NCBI GenBank assembly: GCA_030374765.1
Contig: JARGXX010000005.1
Coordinates: 1 to 64,000, forward strand
DNA: 64,000 nt
From: Agarophyton chilense
Lineage: Eukaryota; Rhodophyta; Florideophyceae; Gracilariales; Gracilariaceae
Reading direction: 5' to 3'
Within the stretch, counting starts at the first letter, position 1, and the number at the start of each line of letters is the position of its first letter. Below, piece after piece: positions 49,239 through 59,193 of this stretch. The position numbers and the translations under genes were made by a program. The notes beneath the pieces were generated by a model. That model saw nothing but the letters and a program-made list of their open reading frames with translations. It ran no database searches and was not told where the DNA came from.

Positions 49239-49697
49239 CTACACTTGAGATAATTCCTCCTCACTATCTAGGAGTTCGTCCCCAGGAGCTGTCGACGGCC
49301 CTGCAGGCACGGCAGTGCTGCTGATATCAGGGATAGCCCCCGTAGTCGAAGTGGTTGGTGCGGCTACTGCAGCAGGTCCCGGCGTTGACGAAGGGTTGTT
49401 GGCCATCCTGGCCTGGAGTTGAGCAAGGCTCGTCACCCCGTAGCCCTTGAGGGCATCCAGTAGAGCTGCAGCGGAGTTCTCTTTTGCAAGCTCACTTGGC
49501 GGTGCGGGCACCAATCCAAGTTTTGGCCGTGTAACCAACGGTTGGTCGACCATGTCGACATCCTTCGGTTCGGAGGCTAGCTTCGCTAGTTGTTGGCGAC
49601 GCCATTCTGCAAGGCGTACCGAATTCGTCGAGTTCGACGAGGTAGATACCCGGCCTACAGAGAGAGGAGCGATGAAGTCCGCCCGCGGATTCTCCAC
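49239..49697 (-). CDS. antisense ORF-S, unit 5
   Basis: The frame is open but differs from units 1-4 at two residues, one of which lies in the basic NLS-like patch. Confidence 0.5.
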   Translation of the reverse strand: MENPRADFIAPLSVGRVSTSSNSTNSVRLAEWRRQQLAKLASEPKDVDMVDQPLVTRPKLGLVPAPPSELAKENSAAALLDALKGYGVTSLAQLQARMANNPSSTPGPAAVAAPTTSTTGAIPDISSTAVPAGPSTAPGDELLDSEEELSQV

Positions 49698-49778
49698 AAC
49701 GAGGTTGCCTCCTTGGTCATGGATGACTAGGTATTGTTCTGGAATGTCCAGAGTCCAAAGGATTGGGTTGAAGACAAC

Positions 49779-51059
49779 CTAATCACAGCCGCGATGCACC
49801 GGAGTTGCTCCATCGTTGTGGGCAGGGCGCATGGCGCCACACATTCGGACGCGTGGCGTCGCAGGGAAGTCAGGAAACACCCCGTCTTTTGGAAGAGAAG
49901 ACCACCAGGTCTTGTCGATAAATTCGAGTAGAGTCTCCAGACTCTTCGCTTCGGCGTTGCGTCGCTCGTCATCAGCCAGATCGGGCTCGACGCCAGTGAG
50001 ATTAAGATCTCTTATGTCCTTGCGTACCGGTGGAGGGATCCACCATAAGCGACCCGCGCGGGCCTCATAGATGAGATGGCGTGCCACCGAGCAGGCCCAT
50101 TCAGTGCGGAGCACTGTTTGGTATCCAGGATACGTCGTGAAGTATGAGCCACGGTAGACGACTACCGGCGGAGTTTCGTTGAAGAACCCGTAGGGGACTT
50201 CAACTTCCTCCCACCACGATGGCTAAGGCCATGATATGTCGCGGATGACATCTTTCTGGAAGCAGTCGACCTCGACTTGGTGGTAGGCTACCAGAACCTG
50301 GTACTTATGGCGGCGCATGCGCTCGAATTGTCGCCAAGAATGTGGCGTGTACGTCATGATTTGGTCGAGCCAAGCGTCCATCGGAGGTAGTACCCTTGCG
50401 ACAAAGTCGCCTGACGCATCGCGCCTACAGGGGTCGAGGACCCAATTGGCTCCGTTGTCACGGGTGACCGTCGGAGGCAGCACCCGGAGTATTTTCGGAT
50501 TCCGTAGGATGCGCTCAATCTCCTCGGCACCCATGCCGTTGTGGACTTCCTCGAAGGTGGCCAGCCAGGGAATCCCCTCAGCATCCTCGCAGAGGTACGG
50601 GAAAGGCAAGCAAAGCTTGTGAACCAGAGGGCGGTCGTCCGCCCAACTTTCAACCCTGTTCAGGAAGCTTTCGCGTAGCGTCCTCGCTACGTACGGCTCA
50701 TCCGCCGGACGTCGGTAGAACTCGATGTCTACCCGGTCGATGAAGTCATCGGAAATTAAGCGGCGGAACGCGGAAAGACGCGCTCGTCGTTCGATTAGCA
50801 GCGTCAAGAAGTGACGGCGACCCCACACGGTCAGGTCCGATGAAGGATGGCTAGCCATCTCTCTGAAGGTGTATGAGCGGAAGCACTCTTCGATGTCTGC
50901 GACATCTCGTAGCCATGTGGCTACTTTCGCGAGTCCTATTGGGACTTCAAGACGAGACAAGGTTGTCTCTGAGGCCCAGCGAACCCGTTGAAGCGATCGA
51001 TCGAAGAGCGGTTCGCGCTGGCCATCGCGGCGGCGCTTGCAGGGATCCGTTCTTATCAT
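49779..51059 (-). pseudogene. antisense ORF-L, unit 5 (broken)
   Basis: It corresponds to the 426-residue antisense protein of units 1-4 but is broken in this unit by about one disruption. Most of the other differences from units 1-4 change amino acids, as expected without constraint. It is the only damaged copy of this frame in the array. Confidence 0.7.
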
Positions 51060-51163
51060 GCTGTGCGTGGCACAGTTGAAGCAATATCAGCGATGCGGTG
51101 CTGTCTTGTGATCGGGATCACTCTTGGCTGTAGCGGGGACGCTACAAGCTGGGAAGGGGGTGA

Positions 51164-52342
51164 TGTGACGCAACGCGCCGGGCCCTTATTGAGGACAAGT
51201 AGCCACCCTCCTCCGACCTCCTTACACTAAGCAGTGACGACGCCGTAATAGCTGGCATACCGCCAGGATGGAATACCGTGCATGGCGCTAGGTGTCATAC
51301 GTGTGGCAATGGCCGGCAGCTAGTTCGTGTGGTTGGCACCATACAGTGCTCTGCACTGCTGCCTTGTAATTTTTAATTGTATTTATTAGTTGTAATCTAT
51401 CGTAATGGCTAACTGCTAAGCGGCCGGCGGTACTTGAGCGCCGGGTCGCCGGGGACTAGACCGAAGTAAAGTCCAAGAGGCGAGCGACGCCTCCGAACTA
51501 CTAGTTCGTGTCTTGAGACTATAGGGTTATCAGACCTTCGTTCCCAGTCGACGCCGACAAGACAGGCAGCAGTCTGATCAACTGCTGCAGAGGTATCTCT
51601 CGCGTTTTAGCCTATCGAGTATTACCCGTCCAGTCCTTGCCCTCACGGCCATCGGTCGCCGCGTGGCGCATTGCACTTTCGCTCGGTCTATTGGACCGCT
51701 GGCAGTTCTACTGCCCGAGCAGATTGTAGACCCGTATCCGTTGGATACCGAGGTGTGGATCGGGAGCCTCGGATAAGTGAGTATCACTTCCAGGTGCAGC
51801 TGGTAAAGCCCGGCAGGCGCATTCGTCTGGGCGCTGGTTCAATCCCAGGGCTTGCCCTGCTTTGCTATCGTCACCCGTTGGGTGTGAGTGATTACCACTT
51901 TGTGGCGCCAGTCGGCATAACCAAGCAGACGCTTTCGTCTGAGCGCTGGTACAATCTCAGGGCTTGCCCTGCTTTGTTATCGCCACCCGTTGGGGGAAGT
52001 GGTTGGTGCGTCGTTTCCGACGTTAGGGTCGTAGCGCTAGTCCGGGCTCTGGTACAATCCCGGGGCTCGCCCCGGCTACTCGTCTTACGCGGCGTATATC
52101 CAGGCCGATCACTTCGGTTCGTGTCGGATCGACACCACTCCGAGCACGTCTTCCGGGCGCCTAGAGCTCCTGTGGAACGATAGGAGTCTGTTTCTAGTCG
52201 ACACTCCTCGCCTGTGAGACGACGCCTCTCTTGAGTCGTTGCGGACTCTAGGGCCAGATAGCCGACCCCGGCTTTCCAGGCTCTGCCTGTGCGTAGCTCT
52301 CGCCGCCCGCGGCTTGTCTCCCGAGTAGCGCATTGCGTTACA
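51164..52342 (+). repeat. gypsy LTR 6 (outer right, diverged)
   Basis: It is 1,179 bp and differs from LTRs 1-5 at about 15 positions by eye, roughly 1.3%. It keeps the TG...CA ends and the hairpin modules. It is followed by the CGAGC target-site copy, so it is the 3' LTR of the original insertion. Confidence 0.95.
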
Positions 52343-52347
52343 CGAGC
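52343..52347 (+). repeat. target-site duplication CGAGC, right end of array
   Basis: It matches the CGAGC at 2489-2493 exactly and follows the last LTR base directly. Confidence 0.9.
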
Positions 52348-52448
52348 AGCTGCTGCGATGAACTCGCAAACTCGTGCGGAGCAGCCTCGTCGGAAAGAAG
52401 TTTTACGTGCTATGACACCAGTCGATAAACCGAATCGAAAAGCATTAT

Positions 52449-52450
<2 letters not shown>
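52348..52450 (+). pseudogene. continuation of the host frame interrupted by the array
   Basis: With the first bases left of the array (from ATG 2477), this stretch reads on in the same frame through 'AMNSQTRAEQPRRKEVLRAM' to a TGA at 52448. It is strongly basic. If it is coding, the array sits in codon 6 of a host gene and must disrupt it. No homolog is recognised. Splicing from this region into the frame that starts at 52494 is possible but not shown. Confidence 0.4.

Positions 52451-52472
<22 letters not shown>
52449..52472 (+). repeat. (GA)12 microsatellite
   Basis: Twelve perfect GA repeats are followed by an imperfect GAAAGAGAG tail, 106 bp right of the array. Confidence 0.95.
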
Positions 52473-52479
<7 letters not shown>

Positions 52480-52493
52480 TTGCTGTCTCTCAG

Positions 52494-53637
52494 ATGCAAA
52501 GAAGCGACCGCATTTCTGGAGCGAATCAGCAACCCCGTCAGAAGACAGTTGGCGCTATTGAGAACTCCTTTCAGATTATATCAACTCAGTTCGGACTTAA
52601 ATCACAAACAGAGAGTATCGTTCATAGTGACGGAAAGGTTTGTATGCAGCAGCCCACAAGTCTGCGAACAGAACTGGGTGGTGCGAGGGAAGAAAATGTG
52701 AATGCAATCTCATCGCAAACGGACTCAATAGTGCAGGCAATAGATAAGCTCCAATGCCCCTCAGAACAGACATCACATGATGAGAACCATACGCAAATAC
52801 AGGTTTGTTTTGAACGCTGAAGCTGTTTTCCAATCCGTAAACATTGTCCAAACACCTTCCACCACTTTGCATTTATAGAAAGCAGAACTTTTGCATGTAT
52901 GTGCATTTCTCACCGTCATTTTCGTCTCTATTGATTCATAATTCTAACACTGGATTTGTCTTAACAGGAGTACGTGCAAATTAATATATGTATGGAGTTT
53001 ATACACACAAATCGCGGTGAACAACTCTTTCACATTTCGTACAACCCCGTAGAACATGGGGCACAAGAACCTTTTGGTCAGCTCATGGCTACTGGAAGGA
53101 GCGCAGTTAATTGTTGGTGAGGAACGTGCAGTAGACTTCTTGAACACGACGGTGATTGTCAAGAAAAGGAAAGGGGAGATTGCAGTAGCAATGTCTGCTT
53201 ACGCTTCGAGAGCACAAAGCAGAGCCCGCGAAAGCATAAGGAAAATGATGATAAGTCTTCGTATATTAGTACACAATTCGACTTTGTGTTGCAGACTTCT
53301 CACAGAGTGTTGTAGTTCTCTTCATTTTGTTGCACTACCGCGCTCTCTTGTCCTCTCAATCCGAGACCAAAATCCTCAAAGACATTGCGAATGGAATACG
53401 CAAAAAAGCTTATGCCTTATGCAAGCAAAGGAGCACAAGGTTTTGCAGGAGTTTAGAGAGGGTTAGGCGGCTGCTTTTGTTTCTGGATATAATGAGGCTC
53501 TTTCTACCGCTCGTACTGCGTTTAATACGACGGGAAATCATAATATAACAAGCGTGCTTGAATCCATTCTAGAGAATATGGGCTATGGTCTGGAGATGCA
53601 AATATGCGTCTTCAACCTTGCTTTTGGAGTTGTGAAA
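52494..53637 (+). other. possible multi-exon host gene, exon structure unresolved
   Basis: A 103-codon open part (52494-52802) is followed by a donor-like CAG|GTTTGT and, after 165 bp, a good acceptor TTTGTCTTAACAG at 52967. The frame is kept across this candidate intron ('...HTQIQ' to 'EYVQINICMEF'). Another donor-like GTGAGG lies at 53117. A 57-codon stretch (53467-53637, with 'FVSGYNEALSTARTAFN' and 'ESILENMGYGLEMQICVF') has protein-like composition and ends at a perfect GTAAGT donor. Between these, all three frames have open stretches and several splice models work, some needing introns of only 16-27 bp. I recognise no domain. This could be the gene hit by the gypsy array. Confidence 0.35.
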
Positions 53638-55100
53638 GTAAGTGTTTTTGAGTTAGAGTCAAGTAAGACAAGGTTGTATGAACAGAACTCATGCTCCGTT
53701 GTGGGCGAAAGAAGTTTTTACTTGAGTAATGTTGTTGAAGATGTGGTCTAAGAAAGCTGTTGCGTTGCGTGACCAGTGCAGTTAACATATACAGCTTGCT
53801 TAGTAACACGCAAAAGAAATTGATGCATGGCTTACATCAAGTTTAAGTCCTATCGAAATAATTCTTATCCTAGAAGAAACTAGATTTCATTGAAGACGAG
53901 AGGCAATTGTTTGCATGTTTCTCGTGATAAACTGTCGAGCCAAAAACACCATACAATATAGCTGGACGAGTGAACGTGTCCCTGGCACACTCAGAATGTG
54001 AATGTGTGTTGCACCGATGTGCCGAAAAGCTGTGCGTCATAGTGTCTGGTCCATTTCATAGTCACATGCCACATGTTTGACAGCGACAAGTGCAGATGGT
54101 GCGGAGAAGAGAAAGTTAGTCCTGATGATGCTGGCATGGTGCAGATTTGTGTTCTTCGCAACAATCACACAATTATTTGCTGGGCTTCTCGCTCGCAATT
54201 CAACTGGATTTCTATACAAAATAGTCTCAACTGCACCTGTGGGCCTGTAAAGCAATTGCAGCAGCAATCGGCTCACTGGATGGTTTCATTTGCATTCTTC
54301 ACAGGCACATGCGCTTCATGAAGCAGGTTGCCCAGGGGTGTATTGTAATCGATTGACTTGTCATCTCAAATATTGGTTATGTTCATCAGGTGTGTATGTA
54401 GGTGGACTCTTTCCAAGCAATTTCCTCACAAGGTTGCAGGATAGCAATCCATCCGTTCAAAAGATGGGTTCTAGCCTATACCATCAGATTCATGTTCATT
54501 AGTTGGACCTCTCTCCATCACAATGCCGTAACTACTGAGGTCATCAAGCACGATGTGCTCGCCTCGCTTGTGCAAACCCCGTGAATGGCTTGTCGAGAAT
54601 TCTGTCAAGAGTCATGTTGCACGAGAAAACGAAGAAGAAAAGTCTGCAAGTGTATGGAAGACAGATTAGGTGCGCACAGAACGTCCCAACACTAAGTGCT
54701 CTCATGATAGGCTTGGGAGTTTGGTGGGATACGCGGGGCATAACATAAATCACGATACAATCGCTCGCACTTTGATATGCAGAATCGGGTGGTTGTAGAA
54801 GACGTCGTGTGTGCGGCGGACGCGCGGCGGAGGCGTCAGGCGCGGAAGGCGGAGGCGGCGCCGTGTGGGTGCGCACCAGTCGTGCGCTCCAATGCAAGCG
54901 CAAACGAAATGGTCGCGCCGTGTGTGCACCGCTTTGGGTTGGCGTGGGGGTGCAACTTGCAGCTGCCTTTCTCTAACCGCTTGCCTTTGGCGGGTGTCAC
55001 TTTCGCTACGCTGCCCCTCTCCTTTGAGCTTCGCTGATTGCTTTTCGCTGCTGTCGGTGCTGCCGTTGCCTTTGCGCGTCTTCTTGTGCGTGGCCTGCTG
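53638..55100. other. host region, nothing assigned
   Basis: Only short frames are present, none with recognisable domains. One (54073-54321) carries a 'CRWCGEE' Cys pair and could be an exon. The last 350 bp become GC-rich (GCGGCGGAGGC-type runs near 54830-54870), which may mark the promoter of the kinase gene. Confidence 0.4.
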
Positions 55101-55587
55101 ATTGTTTGCTGATAATAATGCACTTCTCCGTCACTGTTCACCGCCGCGTCTGTGTTGCTGCTGCTATAAGAAAGCTCTGCCTGGCTTGGGTGTTCACTCC
55201 CCTCCCCTTTCCTCGCCCCACCACTTCCGACCCAGCTTCTCGTCTTCTTCAGCCTCGCTTTGTTCAACACACCGGCTACCGAGTCTTGCTTCCGTCGCCC
55301 TTCTTCGCCATTACGTCTTGTCTCGTCGTCTCTTTGCTTCATTGCTCCGTTGCCTCACTCATTGCTTCTTGTCAAAGCGTCCTCGTACGCTGCGTCGCGT
55401 CGCTTTCTTGGTCACGATCCACCTCATCCTCCCCAATCATATTGCTACCGCCCGCTACTGCAGACGTGTGACTGTTTGCTCCTCTATTTGTCCCATCTCG
55501 CACGCCAAGTCACTCATCTCTACCTCTACCTTCCCCCCTTCACCGCCTAATACTTTTTTTTGTGACTCTTGCACTTCGAGCATCACC
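55101..55587 (+). promoter_or_regulatory. C/T-rich leader of the kinase gene
   Basis: The stretch is strongly pyrimidine-rich on the plus strand. All three plus frames are largely open because stop codons are rare in such sequence. The kinase frame is open from 55102, but its translation here is Ser/Pro/Cys/Arg-rich low complexity, so I read this as promoter and 5' UTR and not as protein. Confidence 0.5.
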
Positions 55588-58542
55588 ATGCCTTTCCCCC
55601 CGTTCGAACGCTTCAGGGCATTTGTTCGCCGCCGCAACGCCATCACCCATTCGCTTGACCTAACCCGCTCCCTAACTATCCATCTCACCGCCTGGTTAAC
55701 TGTCCGCTTCGCATTTTCCTTTTCCTCATCTCGCTACTATGCCGAACTCCGTGATGACGTTCTGCTACTCTACCCTCTGGAACAGCTTGTTCAATACTCG
55801 CCGCCCTCCATCACTTCGGATTCTGTGCAACATCAGCAGTTCACAACGCTCTCGTCCATAGCGCAGAAAATCCCCGCCAAGCACGTTATGTCCTTCGCGA
55901 CAGAGGCCACGCGCTTTCTGCAACGCCCGAAGAACACTGTTGTGCTCAAGACCAAAGGAAAGATGAACACACGCCTTATCTTTGATTCTGAGCACCAACG
56001 TCAGACGTGGGTGGATGCCCTCAATACCTGCCTCAATCAACCGAAGAAGAACCTTTCTGATTTTGAAGTCGTCAAGCACGTTGGCAAAGGTGCTTCGGGA
56101 CGCGTTTACAAAGTGCTTGATACCACCACAAACGAAACCCTTGCGTTGAAGGTCATCGAAAAGGATTATGTGTTCCAAAGCCATACTTCTTATCGCCAAG
56201 CCATGGAGGAACGCATTGTTCTGCAAACCGTTCGAAATCATCCCTTCGTCCTCGACATGCGTTACGCCTTTCAAAGCGCGAAGCGTCTTTTTCTCGTTAC
56301 CGATTATTGTGGAGGCGGTGACATGTTTGAGTTTCTCAACCAGAAACCAAATCCACTCGATGAGCAGTCTGCGCGCTTTGTGGCTTGTGAAGTCATTCTT
56401 GCCATCGAGCATCTCCACAACCTCGGCATCGTTTACCGCGATTTAAAGCTGGAAAATATCCTCATCGATGCCAACGGCCATATACGTCTCGCCGATTTTG
56501 GTTTGACCAAGGTGCTTCGCCAAGAGAATGGCAACTTATGTCGCACTAATACCTTCTGCGGCACGAAGGAGTATGTGGCCCCGGAAATGATCCGTGGCGA
56601 CTCATACGACATGTCGTTGGATTTTTGGGCCCTAGGTATCCTCTTGTATGAGCTCATGTCTGGAAAAACCCCCTTCTATCACGACGACCACAATCTAATT
56701 TACGAACGCATCGAGAAAGCACCAATATTCTTCCCTACGGAGCTTTCATCGGAGGCGCGTGGTTTAATCTCTGCGCTTCTTAAACGTCGGCCGTCGGAGA
56801 GACTTGGAACCGGAAGCATGGGTCTCGAGGAAATCAAACTCCACGACTGGTTCAAGGATATCGACTGGAGTGCCGTAAGATCCAGAACTGTTGACAGTCC
56901 ATTGCGCAGTGGACTCCGCTTCCGTCGCGAATCACTGGATGATGATCAGTTGAGTCCTAGAGCTAAGAAGCGCCGCCAGGAACAACGGAAAGCCATGGCC
57001 GCCGTTCAGGAAGACGTCAAGAAGGACATGAAATATGTTTCTATGCTTGGGCCGAGCGTCAACCTTGAAAACCGCCCCAAACCCCCAATGGAGAAGAGAA
57101 GGGGAGGTATTCTGGCAGGTTACTGTTTCCGCTCGCCCAAGCCGTACAAGGTGCGGCTAGCGGAAATCTCCGCGCACCCTGAACCGTCCTCTGCCGCGAA
57201 GGAGGTCTCGAAGGAAGTCATCCCTGAATCAAAGGTAGACACCTCAGGAGGCGGTTCCGTGTCCGATTCGACCTCTGCTGCCGGTTTACTGACGACCACC
57301 ACCTCCGTGGGCAGTGGAAAAGATGTCCTGGACACTGACATGAGTTCTCAGGTGTCGCCATCCTCGGTGAACACAGAAAGCAGCGTGCAGCAGCCCCAAC
57401 CCATCCCTCCGAAGAGCACGCCCTCCGCCCATCCTGTCCCTGCGAAAAAGGGCAGCGAAACACTGCCTGCTACGCCCTTAAATGTTTCGAAGGCTAGTTC
57501 TACGACAAAGGCAAAAGGCAGCGTTTCTAGTTCGAGTGCACGCAACATCTCACGGACAATGAGCTTCCGACTTCCCCCATCCCATCATTACCCGCATCTC
57601 CTCTCCTTGTTAAAGTCATCAAGCAATGACAATATGTCGAAGGATACAATCGCCAATGCTAAAATTGAATGTGCGATTGCTTCGCAACCGGAAAACGTTG
57701 AAGAAGTGGTTCACACGGGAGAAGCGCCTCACGAAAAGCCCACTCCGACCGATCTGGCGTTAGAAGATGACAGCTTCAGCTCATCAAGCGGTTTTTCGCA
57801 GGAGATTAGAGAAACAAAAAGCAACGGACCAGCTAAGAAATCTTCTGATGAGGACCGATTGAAAGCCGAATCGAGTGGTGACACCGCGAAAGAGCCGCGG
57901 TCTGAAGAGTGCAGTGCGGTTTTCGCCATCGTACACGACGACAAACCTGAACAAAGTACTGAGGCACGGGACAGCGCCGAGGGAAAATCGGCTGTTAACG
58001 GTCCGACCGGTATTATGGCGAAACGTCCGTCGGAAATACGACAGGCAGAAACACAACAGGCCCCGGAAATCATAGAGGCTGAAAGGGCGGACACCAACGC
58101 GAGTGACTCGGAAGGCGCAAATAATTGCTCCACTCAGGCACAGACTACCGAAGCTGTAGCAGAGGATGTGATATCAACCCCCGAAACTGATAGTAAGGAG
58201 GTTGAGGAATGTATCACACAGAATGCATTGGCGAAGGAACTCCCGGAAGAGACAGCTGTTACTGGTGATTTATCCCCATCATTGAACCCAGAGACTGCGG
58301 ACAGTGCCAGTGAGCACAACATTCCTAAGATAGAGGTCAATGAGAAAGACACCATGGAGACAGGGGTCAGTGAGAACGGCACCATTGAGACAGAATTTGC
58401 GTTCAAGATGAGCCAAGTCGACAAATCTCAGTTGTGTGATGTTAGCTCACTTGTGCCCGACATGTTTATTCCCAAACCTTTAGTCCCGTCACCAACGTCT
58501 ATCCAAGATGTTCCGGATGTTAGCAGCACGGCTGAACAGTGA
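55588..58542 (+). CDS. PH-domain AGC serine/threonine protein kinase (AKT/RAC-like)
   Basis: The protein is predicted to phosphorylate Ser/Thr downstream of phosphoinositide signals. From the chosen ATG (context CATCACCATGCC) it has 984 residues. A PH-like domain lies at about 30-155, with 'RYYAELRDDVLLLYP' and W141 in the C-terminal helix. The kinase domain runs from about 159: glycine loop G166-K-G-A-S-G171, K188, catalytic 'YRDLKLEN' with D285, DFG D303, activation segment 'TFCGTKEYVAPE' with T322 at the PDK1 site, and 'RRPSERLGTG' near 410. AKT has the same PH-kinase order. A degenerate hydrophobic motif LAGYCF (509-514) has Cys at the usual phosphosite. The remaining 470 residues are Ser/Thr/Glu-rich and look disordered. 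The gene is intronless as read. The frame is open to 55102, so a longer N-terminus cannot be excluded, and the fit of the first 50 residues to a PH fold is poor. Confidence 0.88.
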   Translation: MPFPPFERFRAFVRRRNAITHSLDLTRSLTIHLTAWLTVRFAFSFSSSRYYAELRDDVLLLYPLEQLVQYSPPSITSDSVQHQQFTTLSSIAQKIPAKHVMSFATEATRFLQRPKNTVVLKTKGKMNTRLIFDSEHQRQTWVDALNTCLNQPKKNLSDFEVVKHVGKGASGRVYKVLDTTTNETLALKVIEKDYVFQSHTSYRQAMEERIVLQTVRNHPFVLDMRYAFQSAKRLFLVTDYCGGGDMFEFLNQKPNPLDEQSARFVACEVILAIEHLHNLGIVYRDLKLENILIDANGHIRLADFGLTKVLRQENGNLCRTNTFCGTKEYVAPEMIRGDSYDMSLDFWALGILLYELMSGKTPFYHDDHNLIYERIEKAPIFFPTELSSEARGLISALLKRRPSERLGTGSMGLEEIKLHDWFKDIDWSAVRSRTVDSPLRSGLRFRRESLDDDQLSPRAKKRRQEQRKAMAAVQEDVKKDMKYVSMLGPSVNLENRPKPPMEKRRGGILAGYCFRSPKPYKVRLAEISAHPEPSSAAKEVSKEVIPESKVDTSGGGSVSDSTSAAGLLTTTTSVGSGKDVLDTDMSSQVSPSSVNTESSVQQPQPIPPKSTPSAHPVPAKKGSETLPATPLNVSKASSTTKAKGSVSSSSARNISRTMSFRLPPSHHYPHLLSLLKSSSNDNMSKDTIANAKIECAIASQPENVEEVVHTGEAPHEKPTPTDLALEDDSFSSSSGFSQEIRETKSNGPAKKSSDEDRLKAESSGDTAKEPRSEECSAVFAIVHDDKPEQSTEARDSAEGKSAVNGPTGIMAKRPSEIRQAETQQAPEIIEAERADTNASDSEGANNCSTQAQTTEAVAEDVISTPETDSKEVEECITQNALAKELPEETAVTGDLSPSLNPETADSASEHNIPKIEVNEKDTMETGVSENGTIETEFAFKMSQVDKSQLCDVSSLVPDMFIPKPLVPSPTSIQDVPDVSSTAEQ

Positions 58543-58821
58543 TTGAGGAGATGTAATTGACAACGGGGCAACTGCCCGTAATTGTAGTTAGATTGCTAGC
58601 CATATTTCGAATCCAACCACTAAACTAACTGACGCGATGCCGCCGTTTTCTCTCGAATGCCTCGACGCTAGCAAAGATACGATGTAAATCTCGTTACGAC
58701 TCCGGTAAGTTGCCTTCAATCTCGAAAACCATCAAAGCAGTACTCTCGGACACACAGAGGGCCATCTGATGAGTCAGGCAATGTCGCAATAGACAGAGTA
58801 GTGCACGAGGGGTGGATATGT
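58543..58821. other. intergenic region between convergent genes
   Basis: The 279 bp hold the 3' UTR of the kinase gene and perhaps that of the opposing small frame. I see no canonical AATAAA and no other gene. Confidence 0.5.
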
Positions 58822-59193
58822 TCAGGACCACGGACCACGGCTTGGTTTCTTCAGCTTGGGATACAGAGGTTGCGTTGAGGCCTTATAGGCTTCAAAGAAT
58901 GGGAACACATCGTCTGCCACAAGGTTCCAATGTTCGTGGGATGGACACACGCCTCTTTGATGACAATCTTCGAACGTAGGGCTGTTCGTCATATTCGCAA
59001 TATCTACGTTATCTACGTCACCCACCGGAATTACAGGAAGAGATGTCGCTGTTTGCTGTGAGGCTTGCGATTCGGCAAGACAATTGCTGTGTGATTTCCA
59101 TTGCAAACGTTTCGAATGTTTAACGGGACGCCCAAAATAGACGGAATGACGGAAAGTTCTACTACAAACTTTGCACTTGTACATAATGAACAA
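58822..59193 (-). CDS. small hypothetical protein with Cys/His cluster
   Basis: The 123-residue leftward frame starts 'MFIMYKCKVCSRTFRHS', which resembles the first half of a C2H2 zinc finger (YKCxxCxRTF). The spacing to the following His residues (PVKH, WKSH) is longer than the classical finger, so zinc binding is uncertain. The rest ('DVFPFFEAYKASTQPL') is unremarkable. It converges on the kinase gene, with about 250 bp of possible promoter before the copia element. It could be a partial exon or a chance frame. Confidence 0.4.
   Translation of the reverse strand: MFIMYKCKVCSRTFRHSVYFGRPVKHSKRLQWKSHSNCLAESQASQQTATSLPVIPVGDVDNVDIANMTNSPTFEDCHQRGVCPSHEHWNLVADDVFPFFEAYKASTQPLYPKLKKPSRGPWS

Larger units (their letters stand above)
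2494..52342 (+). mobile_element. tandem array of a Ty3/gypsy chromovirus: five units, six LTRs, shared LTRs
   Basis: The 49,849-bp block is LTR-(internal-LTR)x5 with an exact 9,734-bp period. LTRs begin at 2494, 12228, 21962, 31696, 41430 and 51164, and internal regions are 3672-12227, 13406-21961, 23140-31695, 32874-41429 and 42608-51163, each 8,556 bp. The gag - protease - RT - RNase H - integrase - chromodomain order defines a chromovirus. Units look nearly whole, with about one disruption shared by all and at least one more in unit 5. One target-site duplication brackets the entire array, so it arose at one insertion site. Unequal exchange, or recombination of one-LTR circles or cDNA into a resident LTR, would give this layout. 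The near identity of the units means a recent expansion; an assembly artefact has to be excluded. Confidence 0.95.

Noticed and set aside
2494-52342. Reading the block as five independent insertions or as a large viral genome
   Set aside because: There is no duplication at inner LTRs, the period is exact, and the gene content is that of one gypsy element repeated.
55102-55587. Extending the kinase protein to the first methionine at 55102
   Set aside because: The extra 162 residues read like translated C/T-rich leader, and the ATG at 55588 has a good start context.
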